Positions 38,872-47,067 of a stretch of DNA of 64,000 nucleotides are shown piece by piece. A program made the position numbers and the translations under genes. Origin of the DNA: Pseudoflavonifractor capillosus (GTDB taxonomy: Bacteria; Bacillota; Clostridia; Oscillospirales; Oscillospiraceae); NCBI RefSeq assembly GCF_016902575.1, contig NZ_JACSNZ010000004.1, positions 62,001 to 126,000 of the forward strand, read 5' to 3'. The notes under the pieces were generated by a model. It searched no databases, had not been told where the DNA came from, and worked only from the letters and a program-made list of their open reading frames with translations. How positions within the stretch are numbered: position 1 is the first letter of the stretch; the number at the start of each line of letters is the position of its first letter.

Positions 38872-40014
38872 ATGAATGGGTTGATCGTTCTCAACGGAGT
38901 CATACACACCATGGACGGTGAGATCATAGACAGCGGCTACATCCGGATAGACCGGGGGAAGATCTGTCAGGTAGGTCACATGAGTCAGATGCCTGCCGGT
39001 GTGGATTTGGAGGATGCCATAGATGCCAGGGGCGGACATATTGTGCCGGGCCTCATTGATATTCATTGCCACCTGGGCCTATGCGGCTGTGACGGAGAAG
39101 ATTTGAACGAGACGTCTCAGATATGCACGCCCTATGTTCGTGTACTGGACGGCGTCAATCCCCAGGATCCATATGTGAAAGAGGCCAGACAGGCAGGGGT
39201 GACCTGTGTGATGGTGCACCCGGGTTCCACCAATCCCATTGCGGGGCAGGCTTTGCTGATGAAAACGGCGGGGCGTATTGTGGATGAGATGGTGGTACGG
39301 GCCCCTGCGGCCATGAAGTTTGCGCTGGGGGAGAATCCCAAGGGACGCAGTGGATGGCCAGCCACTCGCATGGGGACAGCGGCGGTGATTCGGGAGATGC
39401 TTACCCGTGCCTCTGAGTACAATCTCAAGTGGGAATCAGCCCGTGCGGATGAGCAGGCGGAGATGCCGGACTTTGACCCCAGCTTGGACGCACTACGAGG
39501 GGTGGTCAGCGGGCAAATTCCTGCCCACTTTCATGTCCATCGGGCGGATGACATTGCCACGGCAATACGGATTGCCAAGGAGTTTGGCCTTGAGTATACC
39601 ATCGTCCATGGCACGGAGGGGTACCTGGTGGCAGACTATCTGGCTCGGGAAGGTGTGTCGGTGATCACCGGCCCCATTTTGACCGATCGCTCCAAGGGGG
39701 AACTGCGTCAGATGTCTCTGGCCAACACGGCAGCCCTGGCGAAGGCCGGGGTACAGGTGGCCATTTGCACCGACCACCCGGAGACACCGGCACCTCAGCT
39801 GTTGCTGTGTGCAGCGATGGCAGCCCGTTGGGGGATGGATGAGGAGGAGGCTCTGGCTGCCATTACCATCAATGCGGCCTGTATTGCCGGCGTGGATCAC
39901 CGCATTGGATCCATCACCCAGGGCAAGGACGCAGATCTGGTGGTGCTGGACGGCCCACCGCTGGACTGGCGCAGTCGTATCACTCATGTTTTTATAGACG
40001 GACAAGAGGTGTAA
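38872..40014 (+). CDS. Amidohydrolase (imidazolonepropionase/deacetylase-like)
   Basis: This protein of about 380 residues has the metal motif IDIHCHLGL at about 65, a central FALGENPKGRSGWPATRMG, HVHRADD, IVHGTEG and CTDHPETPA. This resembles the group of clostridial amidohydrolases annotated as imidazolonepropionase-like. The substrate is unknown. ATG 38872 directly abuts GGGAGG; an in-frame TTG at 38881 is 9 bases away and may be the true start. Confidence 0.85.
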   Translation: MNGLIVLNGVIHTMDGEIIDSGYIRIDRGKICQVGHMSQMPAGVDLEDAIDARGGHIVPGLIDIHCHLGLCGCDGEDLNETSQICTPYVRVLDGVNPQDPYVKEARQAGVTCVMVHPGSTNPIAGQALLMKTAGRIVDEMVVRAPAAMKFALGENPKGRSGWPATRMGTAAVIREMLTRASEYNLKWESARADEQAEMPDFDPSLDALRGVVSGQIPAHFHVHRADDIATAIRIAKEFGLEYTIVHGTEGYLVADYLAREGVSVITGPILTDRSKGELRQMSLANTAALAKAGVQVAICTDHPETPAPQLLLCAAMAARWGMDEEEALAAITINAACIAGVDHRIGSITQGKDADLVVLDGPPLDWRSRITHVFIDGQEV

Positions 40015-40017
40015 CAA

Positions 40018-40860
40018 ATGAAGGAAATTACAAGTCAGCAGCTGTCTGAACTGGTCAAAAAGTTGTGCATTGAGGCAAATACGGTGCTCCCCCAGGATTT
40101 GTGCCACGCCATCTGTGAGGCACGCAAAGAGGAGGCATCTCCGGTGGGGCAGGCAGTTTTGGGGGATCTGAAGGAAAATTTCGAGTTTGCCCGGGAGAAG
40201 GGGTTGCCCATCTGTCAGGATACCGGCATGGCAGTGGTGTTTGTAGAATGGGGACAGGATTGCCATCTGGTAGATGGTAGTCTGGAGCAGGCTGTGAACC
40301 AGGGAGTGGCGGATGGCTACATTCAGGGTCATCTGCGCCTGTCTGTGGTGGGAGATCCTCTGCGCCGAGTCAATACCCAGAGCAACACCCCGGCCATTGT
40401 ACACCTGCAGATGGTGCCTGGGGACACCGTCACCATTACTGTGGCTCCTAAGGGGTTTGGCAGTGAAAATATGACCCGGATGAAGATGTTTCGTCCTTCT
40501 GTCACCCAGCAGCAGGTAGAGGACTTCATTGTGGAAGCGGTGTCTCTGGCTGGCTCCAATCCATGTCCTCCTGTGGTAGTGGGTGTGGGCCTGGGTGGCA
40601 CATCAGAGAAGGCCGCCATCCTGGCTAAGCGCGCCTTGCTGCGTCCTGTGGATCAGTGGAATGTTGATTCGTTCTATCGGGAGATGGAGCAGAGACTGCT
40701 GGAGCGCATCAATCACCTGGGCATCGGCCCCCAGGGCTTGGGGGGGACAACCACAGCACTTACGGTGGCCATTGAGCCCTTTGGCACCCACATTGCCGGG
40801 CTTCCCTGCGTGGTCAATCTGGGCTGTCATGTCACCAGACATTCCAGCGGAACACTGTAA
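40018..40860 (+). CDS. Fumarate hydratase class I, alpha subunit
   Basis: This 280-residue protein has the iron-sulfur cysteines of class I fumarase/tartrate dehydratase alpha subunits: Cys66 in ICQDTGMAVVF, Cys183 in NPCPPVVVGVG and Cys270 in NLGCHVTRH. It interconverts fumarate and malate with a separate beta subunit. In most genomes the beta gene follows directly; here the next gene is hpf, so beta must lie elsewhere or be missing. It starts three bases after the amidohydrolase stop. Confidence 0.92.
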   Translation: MKEITSQQLSELVKKLCIEANTVLPQDLCHAICEARKEEASPVGQAVLGDLKENFEFAREKGLPICQDTGMAVVFVEWGQDCHLVDGSLEQAVNQGVADGYIQGHLRLSVVGDPLRRVNTQSNTPAIVHLQMVPGDTVTITVAPKGFGSENMTRMKMFRPSVTQQQVEDFIVEAVSLAGSNPCPPVVVGVGLGGTSEKAAILAKRALLRPVDQWNVDSFYREMEQRLLERINHLGIGPQGLGGTTTALTVAIEPFGTHIAGLPCVVNLGCHVTRHSSGTL

Positions 40861-40915
40861 CGAGAAAAAGAATTTGTGAATTTTTCATAAAGGTATAGCG
40901 TCTGGTAGGGAAGTG

Positions 40916-40924
40916 TGTTATAAT
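40916..40924 (+). promoter_or_regulatory. Extended -10 promoter of hpf
   Basis: TGTTATAAT at 40916-40924 is a TGnTATAAT extended -10; the -35 region is poor. Confidence 0.5.
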
Positions 40925-40954
40925 CTCTTACAAGGAGAGAACCTCCCAATGACA

Positions 40955-40974
40955 CGCCCTCCCGGTGGAGGGCG
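40955..40974 (+). promoter_or_regulatory. Hairpin in the hpf leader
   Basis: CGCCCTCC/GGAGGGCG with a 4-base loop lies immediately before the AAAGGAG ribosome site of hpf. It may affect translation or stability. Confidence 0.4.
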
Positions 40975-40989
40975 AAAGGAGCTGAGCAC

Positions 40990-41535
40990 ATGAAGTTTAC
41001 CTTTACTGAAAAGAAGGTCCATCTGCCCAAGGCTTTGCACAATTATGCAGAGAAAAAGGTAGGAAAACTGGAGCGCTACTTCAAGACGGACAGCGAGGCA
41101 AATCTGGTATTTTCCGTTGAGAAGGATCGGAACAAGGTAGAGTTGACCATTCGCTCCGGGGCCACGATTCTGCGTGTGGCGGAGAGTACCTCTGATATGT
41201 TTGCATCGGTGGATGCTGCCGTCACGTCCATGGAGCGTCAGCTGCGTAAGCATAAGACCCGTCTGGAAAAGCGTCTGCGTCAGGATGCTTTTACGCGAGT
41301 CATCCCCCAGGAGGAACAGTCCTCTTTCGTCCCCGATGTGGTGGAGGAGAGTAAATTCGAGGTGGTTCGCACCAAGAAATTCCCCATCAAGCCCATGACG
41401 GTGGACGAGGCCATCTTGCAAATGGATCTGCTGGGCCACACGTTCTTTGCCTTCAAGAATGATGACACGGGAGCTTTTTCCGTGGTGTACCAGCGCAATG
41501 ACGGCGGTTATGGCCTCATTGAGGATGAGGGCTAA
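40990..41535 (+). CDS. hpf: Ribosome hibernation promoting factor, long form
   Basis: This 181-residue protein has an N-terminal HPF/YfiA fold (about 1-100, MKFTFTEKKVHLPKALHNYA, EVEL strands and a basic helix). A C-terminal dimerisation domain (about 120-181) contains KKFPIKPMTVDEAILQMDLL and GHTFFAFKNDDTGAFSVVYQ. It makes inactive 100S ribosomes in stationary phase. It is monocistronic, with its own terminator. Confidence 0.94.
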   Translation: MKFTFTEKKVHLPKALHNYAEKKVGKLERYFKTDSEANLVFSVEKDRNKVELTIRSGATILRVAESTSDMFASVDAAVTSMERQLRKHKTRLEKRLRQDAFTRVIPQEEQSSFVPDVVEESKFEVVRTKKFPIKPMTVDEAILQMDLLGHTFFAFKNDDTGAFSVVYQRNDGGYGLIEDEG

Positions 41536-41558
41536 ATTTCCTGTATACTGAAAAAGTC

Positions 41559-41591
41559 CGGCTGCGGAGTTTCCTCCGCAGCCGTTTTTTT
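41559..41591. terminator. Terminator after hpf
   Basis: A perfect 11-bp stem CGGCTGCGGAG with its complement and a TTTC loop is followed by T7. It stands between convergent hpf and the phosphatase gene. Confidence 0.9.
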
Positions 41592-41626
41592 CTGTCTATG
41601 GGGTGTTGTAGGTTGGTGAATACAGG

Positions 41627-42082
41627 TCAATCTCGGTGCAGTTTCGCCAAAAGTTCCGTGCATCCCTCCCATACATCGTGCCAGGTCTGTTGGAAATCCC
41701 CGGTGTACCAGGGATCGGCCACTTGTCCAGGACGAGGGGTGTAGTCCAGAAGACGGTGAATTTTGTTTTCTGGATCCCCGCCGCATATGCGCTGCATATT
41801 GCGAATGTTGGCGTCATCCATGCCAATGAGCAAGTCAAAATCCTGGTAGTCGGATCTGCGCAGCTGCCTGGCGGCATGTCCGCCGAAAGGGATACCGTGG
41901 GAGGCCAGCGTGCGGGCAGCAGGGGGATAGATGGGGTTTCCGATTTCTTCGGTGCTGGTGGCGGCAGATGCAATATAGAACTGTTCTGACTCCTTTGCTT
42001 GTGAAACCAGGTGCTTCATGACAAATTCAGCCATGGGGCTGCGGCAGATGTTGCCGTGGCAAACGAAAAGTATTCTGGTCAT
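41627..42082 (-). CDS. Low-molecular-weight protein tyrosine phosphatase
   Basis: This 151-residue protein has the P-loop CHGNICRS (Cys8, Arg14) and the late DPWYTGDF motif with the general acid Asp. These define the LMW-PTP family, which removes phosphate from tyrosine or arginine. The genomic setting gives no target. Confidence 0.93.
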   Translation of the reverse strand: MTRILFVCHGNICRSPMAEFVMKHLVSQAKESEQFYIASAATSTEEIGNPIYPPAARTLASHGIPFGGHAARQLRRSDYQDFDLLIGMDDANIRNMQRICGGDPENKIHRLLDYTPRPGQVADPWYTGDFQQTWHDVWEGCTELLAKLHRD

Positions 42083-42210
42083 CTTTTGTATGTCCCTTCA
42101 AAAGAATTGTATGTACAAAGCTATTATATCATAGGTCAAAGGCTTTTGCACCGTGTATGATGTTATGGATCAAGCAAACGACTTGAGCTACCCAGGTGCA
42201 TACAATGACA

Positions 42211-42239
42211 TTGAAGTTTCTTTCAAAATGTGGTAGAAT
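42211..42239 (+). promoter_or_regulatory. Promoter of the sortase gene
   Basis: TTGAAG (42211-42216), 17 bp, TAGAAT (42234-42239), 40 bp upstream of the start. The rest of the gap from 42083 shows nothing else. Confidence 0.55.
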
Positions 42240-42278
42240 AAATCCGTTAAACCCAAGACTCAGGAAAGGGGATCACAT

Positions 42279-43058
42279 ATGAAATGGTTATATCGCATTG
42301 TCTGCGCAATCCTGGTTGTTGTGATGCTGGTATCAGCTTGGAAGATTTGGAGCATCATGTCTGAATATAAAGAGGGCGAGGATGCCTATCATGATATTGA
42401 GCAGTTTATCACCATCCCCTCTCCCACGCCCGCTCCCTCGGATGCAGGGGCGGAGCCGTCTGTGCAGCCCACACAGGATCCTCTGACCCAGTTCCCGGTG
42501 GTGGATTTTGCCGCCCTGCAACAGATGAACTCGGATGTGGTGGGGTGGATTTACATTCCCGGCACCCACGTCAATTACCCCATCGTGCAGGGCAGTGACA
42601 ACAGCTATTATCTGAACCGTCTGTTCACCAAGCAGTGGAATAGCGCAGGAGCTATTTTTGAGGACTATCGCAATGCGCCGGATTTCTCTGATGTCCACAG
42701 CATCATTTACGGCCATCGGATGAATAACAATACGATGTTCCATGACCTGAAGCTGTATGGAGAACAGGACTTTTACGAACAACATTCCGTGGGATATCTG
42801 TTGACGCCTGAAGGCACCTATATGCTGGAATTTTTCGCAGGCTATGTCAGCAGTGTGGACTCCAACGCTTGGGAACTGAATCTGACACAGGGGAACTTTG
42901 ATTCCTGGGTAAAGGATCAGCAACAGCGATCTGCGTTTACCAGTCTGGTACAACCTCAGGTGGGAGATCGGGTGGTGACTTTGTCTACTTGCAGCACCGC
43001 CTTTGAAAATGCCCGTTTTATTCTGCACGGTGTGCTGCGACAGGCGGATGTAGATTGA
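42279..43058 (+). CDS. srtB: Class B sortase
   Basis: This 259-residue protein has an N-terminal membrane helix (IVCAILVVVMLVSAW), a Pro/Thr-rich spacer, and the sortase barrel. The barrel shows WIYIPGTHVNYPIVQGSDN, catalytic His in IIYGHRM, Cys in LSTCS and Arg in NARFILHG; the long helix between the strands fits class B. It joins surface proteins to peptidoglycan. No substrate gene is adjacent. Clostridial SrtB can use xPxTG-like signals, so the wall protein at 17059-20565 (VPPTG) is a possible substrate. Confidence 0.92.
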   Translation: MKWLYRIVCAILVVVMLVSAWKIWSIMSEYKEGEDAYHDIEQFITIPSPTPAPSDAGAEPSVQPTQDPLTQFPVVDFAALQQMNSDVVGWIYIPGTHVNYPIVQGSDNSYYLNRLFTKQWNSAGAIFEDYRNAPDFSDVHSIIYGHRMNNNTMFHDLKLYGEQDFYEQHSVGYLLTPEGTYMLEFFAGYVSSVDSNAWELNLTQGNFDSWVKDQQQRSAFTSLVQPQVGDRVVTLSTCSTAFENARFILHGVLRQADVD

Positions 43059-43065
43059 GATAATT

Positions 43066-43107
43066 AAGCGGCTTGAGCCAGGTGTGTGCCTGACGCAAGC
43101 CGCTTTT
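43066..43107 (+). terminator. Terminator of the sortase gene
   Basis: AAGCGGCTTG and CAAGCCGCTT form the outer stem, with a smaller inner stem, ending in T4. Confidence 0.75.
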
Positions 43108-43110
43108 CAC

Positions 43111-43641
43111 TTATATGTCAAATCTCCGATATGGATGTGCACAGTCCAGACATACCAGACGACCATTTTCCAGCCGCAGCATGGACTCGGCGGTGAGTTC
43201 TCCACAGCAGCTGCAAGGTTTTGAGGCAAAGAGGAGGGCACGCTCCGGCAAGGAGAGCACCGTCTCTTTCACATCGAACAGCTCTGATGCAGGTGTGCTT
43301 TGCAAGTAGTCAAATTTACTCTCCTTGTCAGGGAAGTCGGGGGTGGGTCGCAGAACCAGCCGCACAGATCGCCCGCCGTTGCGCTCATAGAAGGAGAAAG
43401 CCTGCTTGCCCCGGAGGTGAAAGAGCAAATTTCCTTTGCCCATGCTGCATCCCAGTATGACCTGAATGGCATCCACGCCGCAGGCATCGTTTTCCGTAAT
43501 GCACACCACAGACTCATCCTCTGAACGGTTCAGCCCCAGCAGCTCCATAGCGTAGAGAGCGGCCTTGTAGCCGATGGTAAGGCCGCCACAGGCGTGGCCA
43601 TGAAATGCCACACAGGCGTCCCAGAGTGTTTGATTATTCAT
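43111..43641 (-). CDS. FmdE-family protein
   Basis: This 176-residue protein has an FmdE domain (about 1-140) with FHGHACGGLTIGYKAAL, ENDACGVDAIQVILGCSMGK, and a C-terminal zinc ribbon (SCCGE and CLDC). FmdE was named from formylmethanofuran dehydrogenase but occurs in bacteria without that enzyme, often near molybdate or nickel/peptide transporters. It is the last gene of the ABC operon, overlapping the ATPase gene by 8 bp. The role is unknown; metal or metal-cofactor handling is inferred. Confidence 0.88.
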   Translation of the reverse strand: MNNQTLWDACVAFHGHACGGLTIGYKAALYAMELLGLNRSEDESVVCITENDACGVDAIQVILGCSMGKGNLLFHLRGKQAFSFYERNGGRSVRLVLRPTPDFPDKESKFDYLQSTPASELFDVKETVLSLPERALLFASKPCSCCGELTAESMLRLENGRLVCLDCAHPYRRFDI

Positions 43642-45289
43642 GATGGGTGTCCTCCTTGATGGAAATGATAGAGTCTAATTTGCTGAGAAGAAACTGAGTG
43701 GGCTCCACCGGGTGCAGAGTTCCCCCTTCCAGTTGATAGATGTGATCAGAGATTTTGCAGGCGCTGTACAGGTCATGGGTAATCATCAGCATGGAAAACC
43801 CACGGCGATACTGCAATCCTTTGAGCATTCGCAGCAGATTGGCCTTGGCGGAGGGATCCAGCATGGAAGTGGGTTCGTCTGCCAACAGCACTGCTGGCTC
43901 CATGGTGAGGGCTCGGGCCAGGGCCAGTCGCTGCCGCTGACCTCCGGACAGAGTCCCTACCTTACGCCGGTAGAAGCTGTCACAGGTGTACAGTCCCACG
44001 TCCTCCATAGCTCTGGCCATTCTCTGGGGATCATATACTCTGGCCAGACGCATTGGCTCGGATACTGCATCTGCCACCGTCATATGGGGGTTGAGGGCGG
44101 CTTGGCTGTCTTGAAGCACCATCTGGATGCCACCTGGCTGTCGATGGAGGTGGAGCAGATCCTGGTCTTGATCCTGAAACCGGATGGTGCCGGGGGCATG
44201 GAGGGGAAGCAAACCGCACAGCAGGTGAGCCAGGGTTGTCTTTCCGGCTCCAGAGTGGCCCACCAGGGACACGATCTCTCCGGCGTATAGAGTGAGGTTT
44301 ATGTTTGAGAGCACCTGGGTTGTCCCGTAGGCATGAGACAGACCGTGACAGGAGAGCAGAGGCACAATGCCGCCCCGATGGCAGGCAAGTGCCCGGCCAT
44401 CCGGTTGATGGATGAGGTCAGGGGCACTCTGCTTGCACAGGGAAACGCTTTGCGTACACCGCCCATAAAAGGGGCAGCAGTGGCCTCCCTGCGCCTCCTG
44501 AGTGGTGTTAGGACGAATGCCCCACAGATCTCGCAGGGGGTTGAGAGATACGGCAGACTGGAGCAGGCCCCGGGTATAGGGATGCCTGGGCCGTTCCAGA
44601 ATGTCCTGGGTTGGCCCAGTTTCCTCCACATGCCCTTGATAGAGCACCATGGTGCGCCCGCCCAGTCGGCGGGCCAAGCCCATGTCGTGGGTTACCACCA
44701 GAAAGGAGGTGCCCAGGGAGCTGCGCAAGCGTTGAATGACGGAGAGAACAGTTTGACAGGAGTCTGGATCCAGGCTGGCGGTGGGCTCGTCCAGCAAAAC
44801 CAGCTCTGGGTCCAGGGAAACTGCATTGGCCAGTAGAAATTTTTGCACCATGCCACCGGACAACTGGTGGGGACGGAGGGACAGATCATCCGGTGACAGT
44901 CCCACCAGTGCCATCAGTTCCCGGGCTTTTGTGGCACAGATATCCGGGGGATAGAGCTGGGCCAACACCTCATTCAGGTGTTGACCCAGGGTCAGCTTGG
45001 GATTGAGCCATTCCACCGAGTTTTGAAAGACCACAGAGAGGACTTTCATGCGCAGCTTACGGCGCTGGGCTTCCCTCATGGCCAGAAAATCTGTCCCGTG
45101 AAGGAGCACCTGCCCACTGGCTTTGCCCTCCGGAGGAAGCAGACCGGATAGGGCCTGGATGAGGGAAGTCTTCCCGCTGCCGGATTCTCCAATGACGGAG
45201 AGAATTTCCCCTTGTGCTATGTGAAAGCTCAGGGGATGCAGATGGAATTGTGGGTAGGATACAGAGAGGTTATGGACTTGCAGCAGCAC
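43634..45289 (-). CDS. Fused dipeptide/nickel-type ABC ATPase (DppD-DppF)
   Basis: This 551-residue protein has two ABC domains. The first has GESGSGKTSL, LSGGMVQK and LVLLDEPTASLDP with the DppD-type ending that includes a Cys-rich stretch (CCPFYGRC); the second has GHSGAGKTTL, LSGGQRQRLALARAL and LLADEPTSMLDP. Fused forms power peptide, opine or nickel importers. It belongs with the permeases and binding protein encoded upstream. Confidence 0.92.
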   Translation of the reverse strand: MLLQVHNLSVSYPQFHLHPLSFHIAQGEILSVIGESGSGKTSLIQALSGLLPPEGKASGQVLLHGTDFLAMREAQRRKLRMKVLSVVFQNSVEWLNPKLTLGQHLNEVLAQLYPPDICATKARELMALVGLSPDDLSLRPHQLSGGMVQKFLLANAVSLDPELVLLDEPTASLDPDSCQTVLSVIQRLRSSLGTSFLVVTHDMGLARRLGGRTMVLYQGHVEETGPTQDILERPRHPYTRGLLQSAVSLNPLRDLWGIRPNTTQEAQGGHCCPFYGRCTQSVSLCKQSAPDLIHQPDGRALACHRGGIVPLLSCHGLSHAYGTTQVLSNINLTLYAGEIVSLVGHSGAGKTTLAHLLCGLLPLHAPGTIRFQDQDQDLLHLHRQPGGIQMVLQDSQAALNPHMTVADAVSEPMRLARVYDPQRMARAMEDVGLYTCDSFYRRKVGTLSGGQRQRLALARALTMEPAVLLADEPTSMLDPSAKANLLRMLKGLQYRRGFSMLMITHDLYSACKISDHIYQLEGGTLHPVEPTQFLLSKLDSIISIKEDTHHE

Positions 45290-45299
45290 GGTATTCCTC

Positions 45300-46097
45300 C
45301 TAAGTCTTGGGTAATTGAATGGCTTGCACCATCAGGCGCAGCAGCAGTGTGGACAGCACCATGGCCACCACCGGTGCCAGCAGCCACCAGAGCCAAAAAT
45401 CGGTGCGGTAAATGCCGGGAAACTGGGTGGCTCGGGCAATCATCAGCCCCCAAGAGCGGGCCAGGGGGTCAGATAGGCCGAGAAAGGCAAGAGAGGACTC
45501 CTGCAAAATGGATTTTCCCACCACGCCCAGGGCTGAAACAGACAGCAACGGGAGCAGATCTCCCGCCAGATGGGTGCGCATCAGGTAGAACCGTCCGCCG
45601 CCGTACAGCTTTGCCATGCCCACATAGGGCCTGTGACATACACTGCGGGTTTTTGCTCGCAGTACCTGGGCCACCGGCGCCCAGGAAAACAGGCATAGGA
45701 TCCAAATGACGTTCCAGGTATTTTGGCCCAGAAAGGCCCCCAGGACGATCATCACAGGCAACTGTGGAATGGAGAGGAACACCTGGATGAGCAGGCCAAT
45801 GGCATTGTCCACCCATCCGCCTGCCAGACCGGCGGTAATTCCCAGCCCGCCTCCCAGCAAGAACGTACACAAGGCGGTCATGGCTCCAATTCCCACGCTA
45901 CGGAAAAACCCGGCGGAGATTTGAGCGAACACATCCACACCCAGGTTGTCGGTGCCCAGCCAGTGGACGGCAGAGGGGGGCTGGAGGGAGGCTCCAGAGG
46001 GAAGTGCAGCATCAAAGGGGTAGAAGGTAACCCCCCAGAGAAAGATGAGGGTCAACCCGATAAAGAGAATGAGAGGGAGGAGAAGAGACTTTTTCAT
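45300..46097 (-). CDS. ABC permease (DppC-like)
   Basis: This 265-residue membrane protein has several hydrophobic segments, the N-terminal DppC signature (GTDNLGVDVFAQISAGFFRS) and LAFLGLSDPLARSWGLMI near the C-terminus, as in DppC/NikC. It starts at ATG 46097, overlapping the stop of the partner permease gene. Confidence 0.9.
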   Translation of the reverse strand: MKKSLLLPLILFIGLTLIFLWGVTFYPFDAALPSGASLQPPSAVHWLGTDNLGVDVFAQISAGFFRSVGIGAMTALCTFLLGGGLGITAGLAGGWVDNAIGLLIQVFLSIPQLPVMIVLGAFLGQNTWNVIWILCLFSWAPVAQVLRAKTRSVCHRPYVGMAKLYGGGRFYLMRTHLAGDLLPLLSVSALGVVGKSILQESSLAFLGLSDPLARSWGLMIARATQFPGIYRTDFWLWWLLAPVVAMVLSTLLLRLMVQAIQLPKT

Positions 46098-47059
46098 CAG
46101 CCCACCTCCTGTTCTGTGGTGTGGTTACACAGATCGGCCAGGGTCAGGCTCACCAGTACCAGCAGGGCAGAGAGAAGAAACACACCCTGGATCATGGGGT
46201 AGTCCCGGTAGGTCACGGCCTCCCTCAACACTGTGCCCAGGCCCGGATAGGCAAAGACATTTTCCACCAGAATGGTGCCGCCCACAGTGGTTCCCACCGA
46301 GAGAAAGAGACGAGCGACAATGGGGGCGATGCTGTTGGCGAGCAGGTAGAAGATCCACACTCGCCGCCGCCGCAGACCCTTGGCCTTGGCGTTTGTCATG
46401 TAGGGCTGATGGAGAACGGAGGAAAAGCTGGCCCAGGCGGTGAAAAAGAACTTGGGGAAAGTGACCAGGGTTAGAGCCAGAATGGGCATGAGACTGTGGA
46501 GGAGAATGTCGCCCAGCCGCTGCCAAAGGGAGGCGTACTGGGCGAAGGGAGTCACTGCTCCGGACAAAGGGATCCAGGGCACCTGGGCTGCCACCAGGAA
46601 CAGCAGCAGCACTCCGGTGAGAAATGGCGGGATTTCTGCCAGGGTGGAGAGCACTGGAGATAAAACCATGCGGCCTTTCCCAGTGCCCACGCACAAAAGG
46701 GCCAGTCCTACCCCCAACAGGAGGCTCAAGACCAGGGAACACCCCATCATCCAAAGGCTCCAGGGCAGACGTTCCAGAAGAATGTCGGACACCGGGCGTT
46801 TATAGTGGATGCTCTGGCCCAGATCCCCGTGGAGATTGCGCACCAGCGTGTTCTCCAGCTGCTGGAGCCATGGCTGGTCCAGGCCGTAGTATGCCCGCAG
46901 CAATTCCTTCTGCTCTTGCGTATAGACATCACTCACATCCTGACCAGAGCCTGAAGCGGTGTAATCAAAGGGATCTCCGGGCATGAGGCGTGGAATGAAG
47001 AAATTGAGTAGATAGATGACCGTACAGGACGCAAGGAGCATCACAATGCGGCGTACCAC
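46097..47059 (-). CDS. ABC permease (DppB-like)
   Basis: This 320-residue membrane protein has six likely segments, the N-terminal MPGDPF signature, and the loop ANSIAPIVARLFLSVGTTVG followed by ENVFAYPGLGTVLREAVTYRDY, as in DppB/NikB. The start is uncertain: an ATG at 47131 lies 64 bp inside the binding-protein gene and gives a polar N-terminus, while the GTG at 47059 gives the usual VRRIVML beginning. I prefer the GTG. Confidence 0.88.
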   Translation of the reverse strand: MVRRIVMLLASCTVIYLLNFFIPRLMPGDPFDYTASGSGQDVSDVYTQEQKELLRAYYGLDQPWLQQLENTLVRNLHGDLGQSIHYKRPVSDILLERLPWSLWMMGCSLVLSLLLGVGLALLCVGTGKGRMVLSPVLSTLAEIPPFLTGVLLLFLVAAQVPWIPLSGAVTPFAQYASLWQRLGDILLHSLMPILALTLVTFPKFFFTAWASFSSVLHQPYMTNAKAKGLRRRRVWIFYLLANSIAPIVARLFLSVGTTVGGTILVENVFAYPGLGTVLREAVTYRDYPMIQGVFLLSALLVLVSLTLADLCNHTTEQEVG

Positions 47060-47067
47060 AGGGGAGG

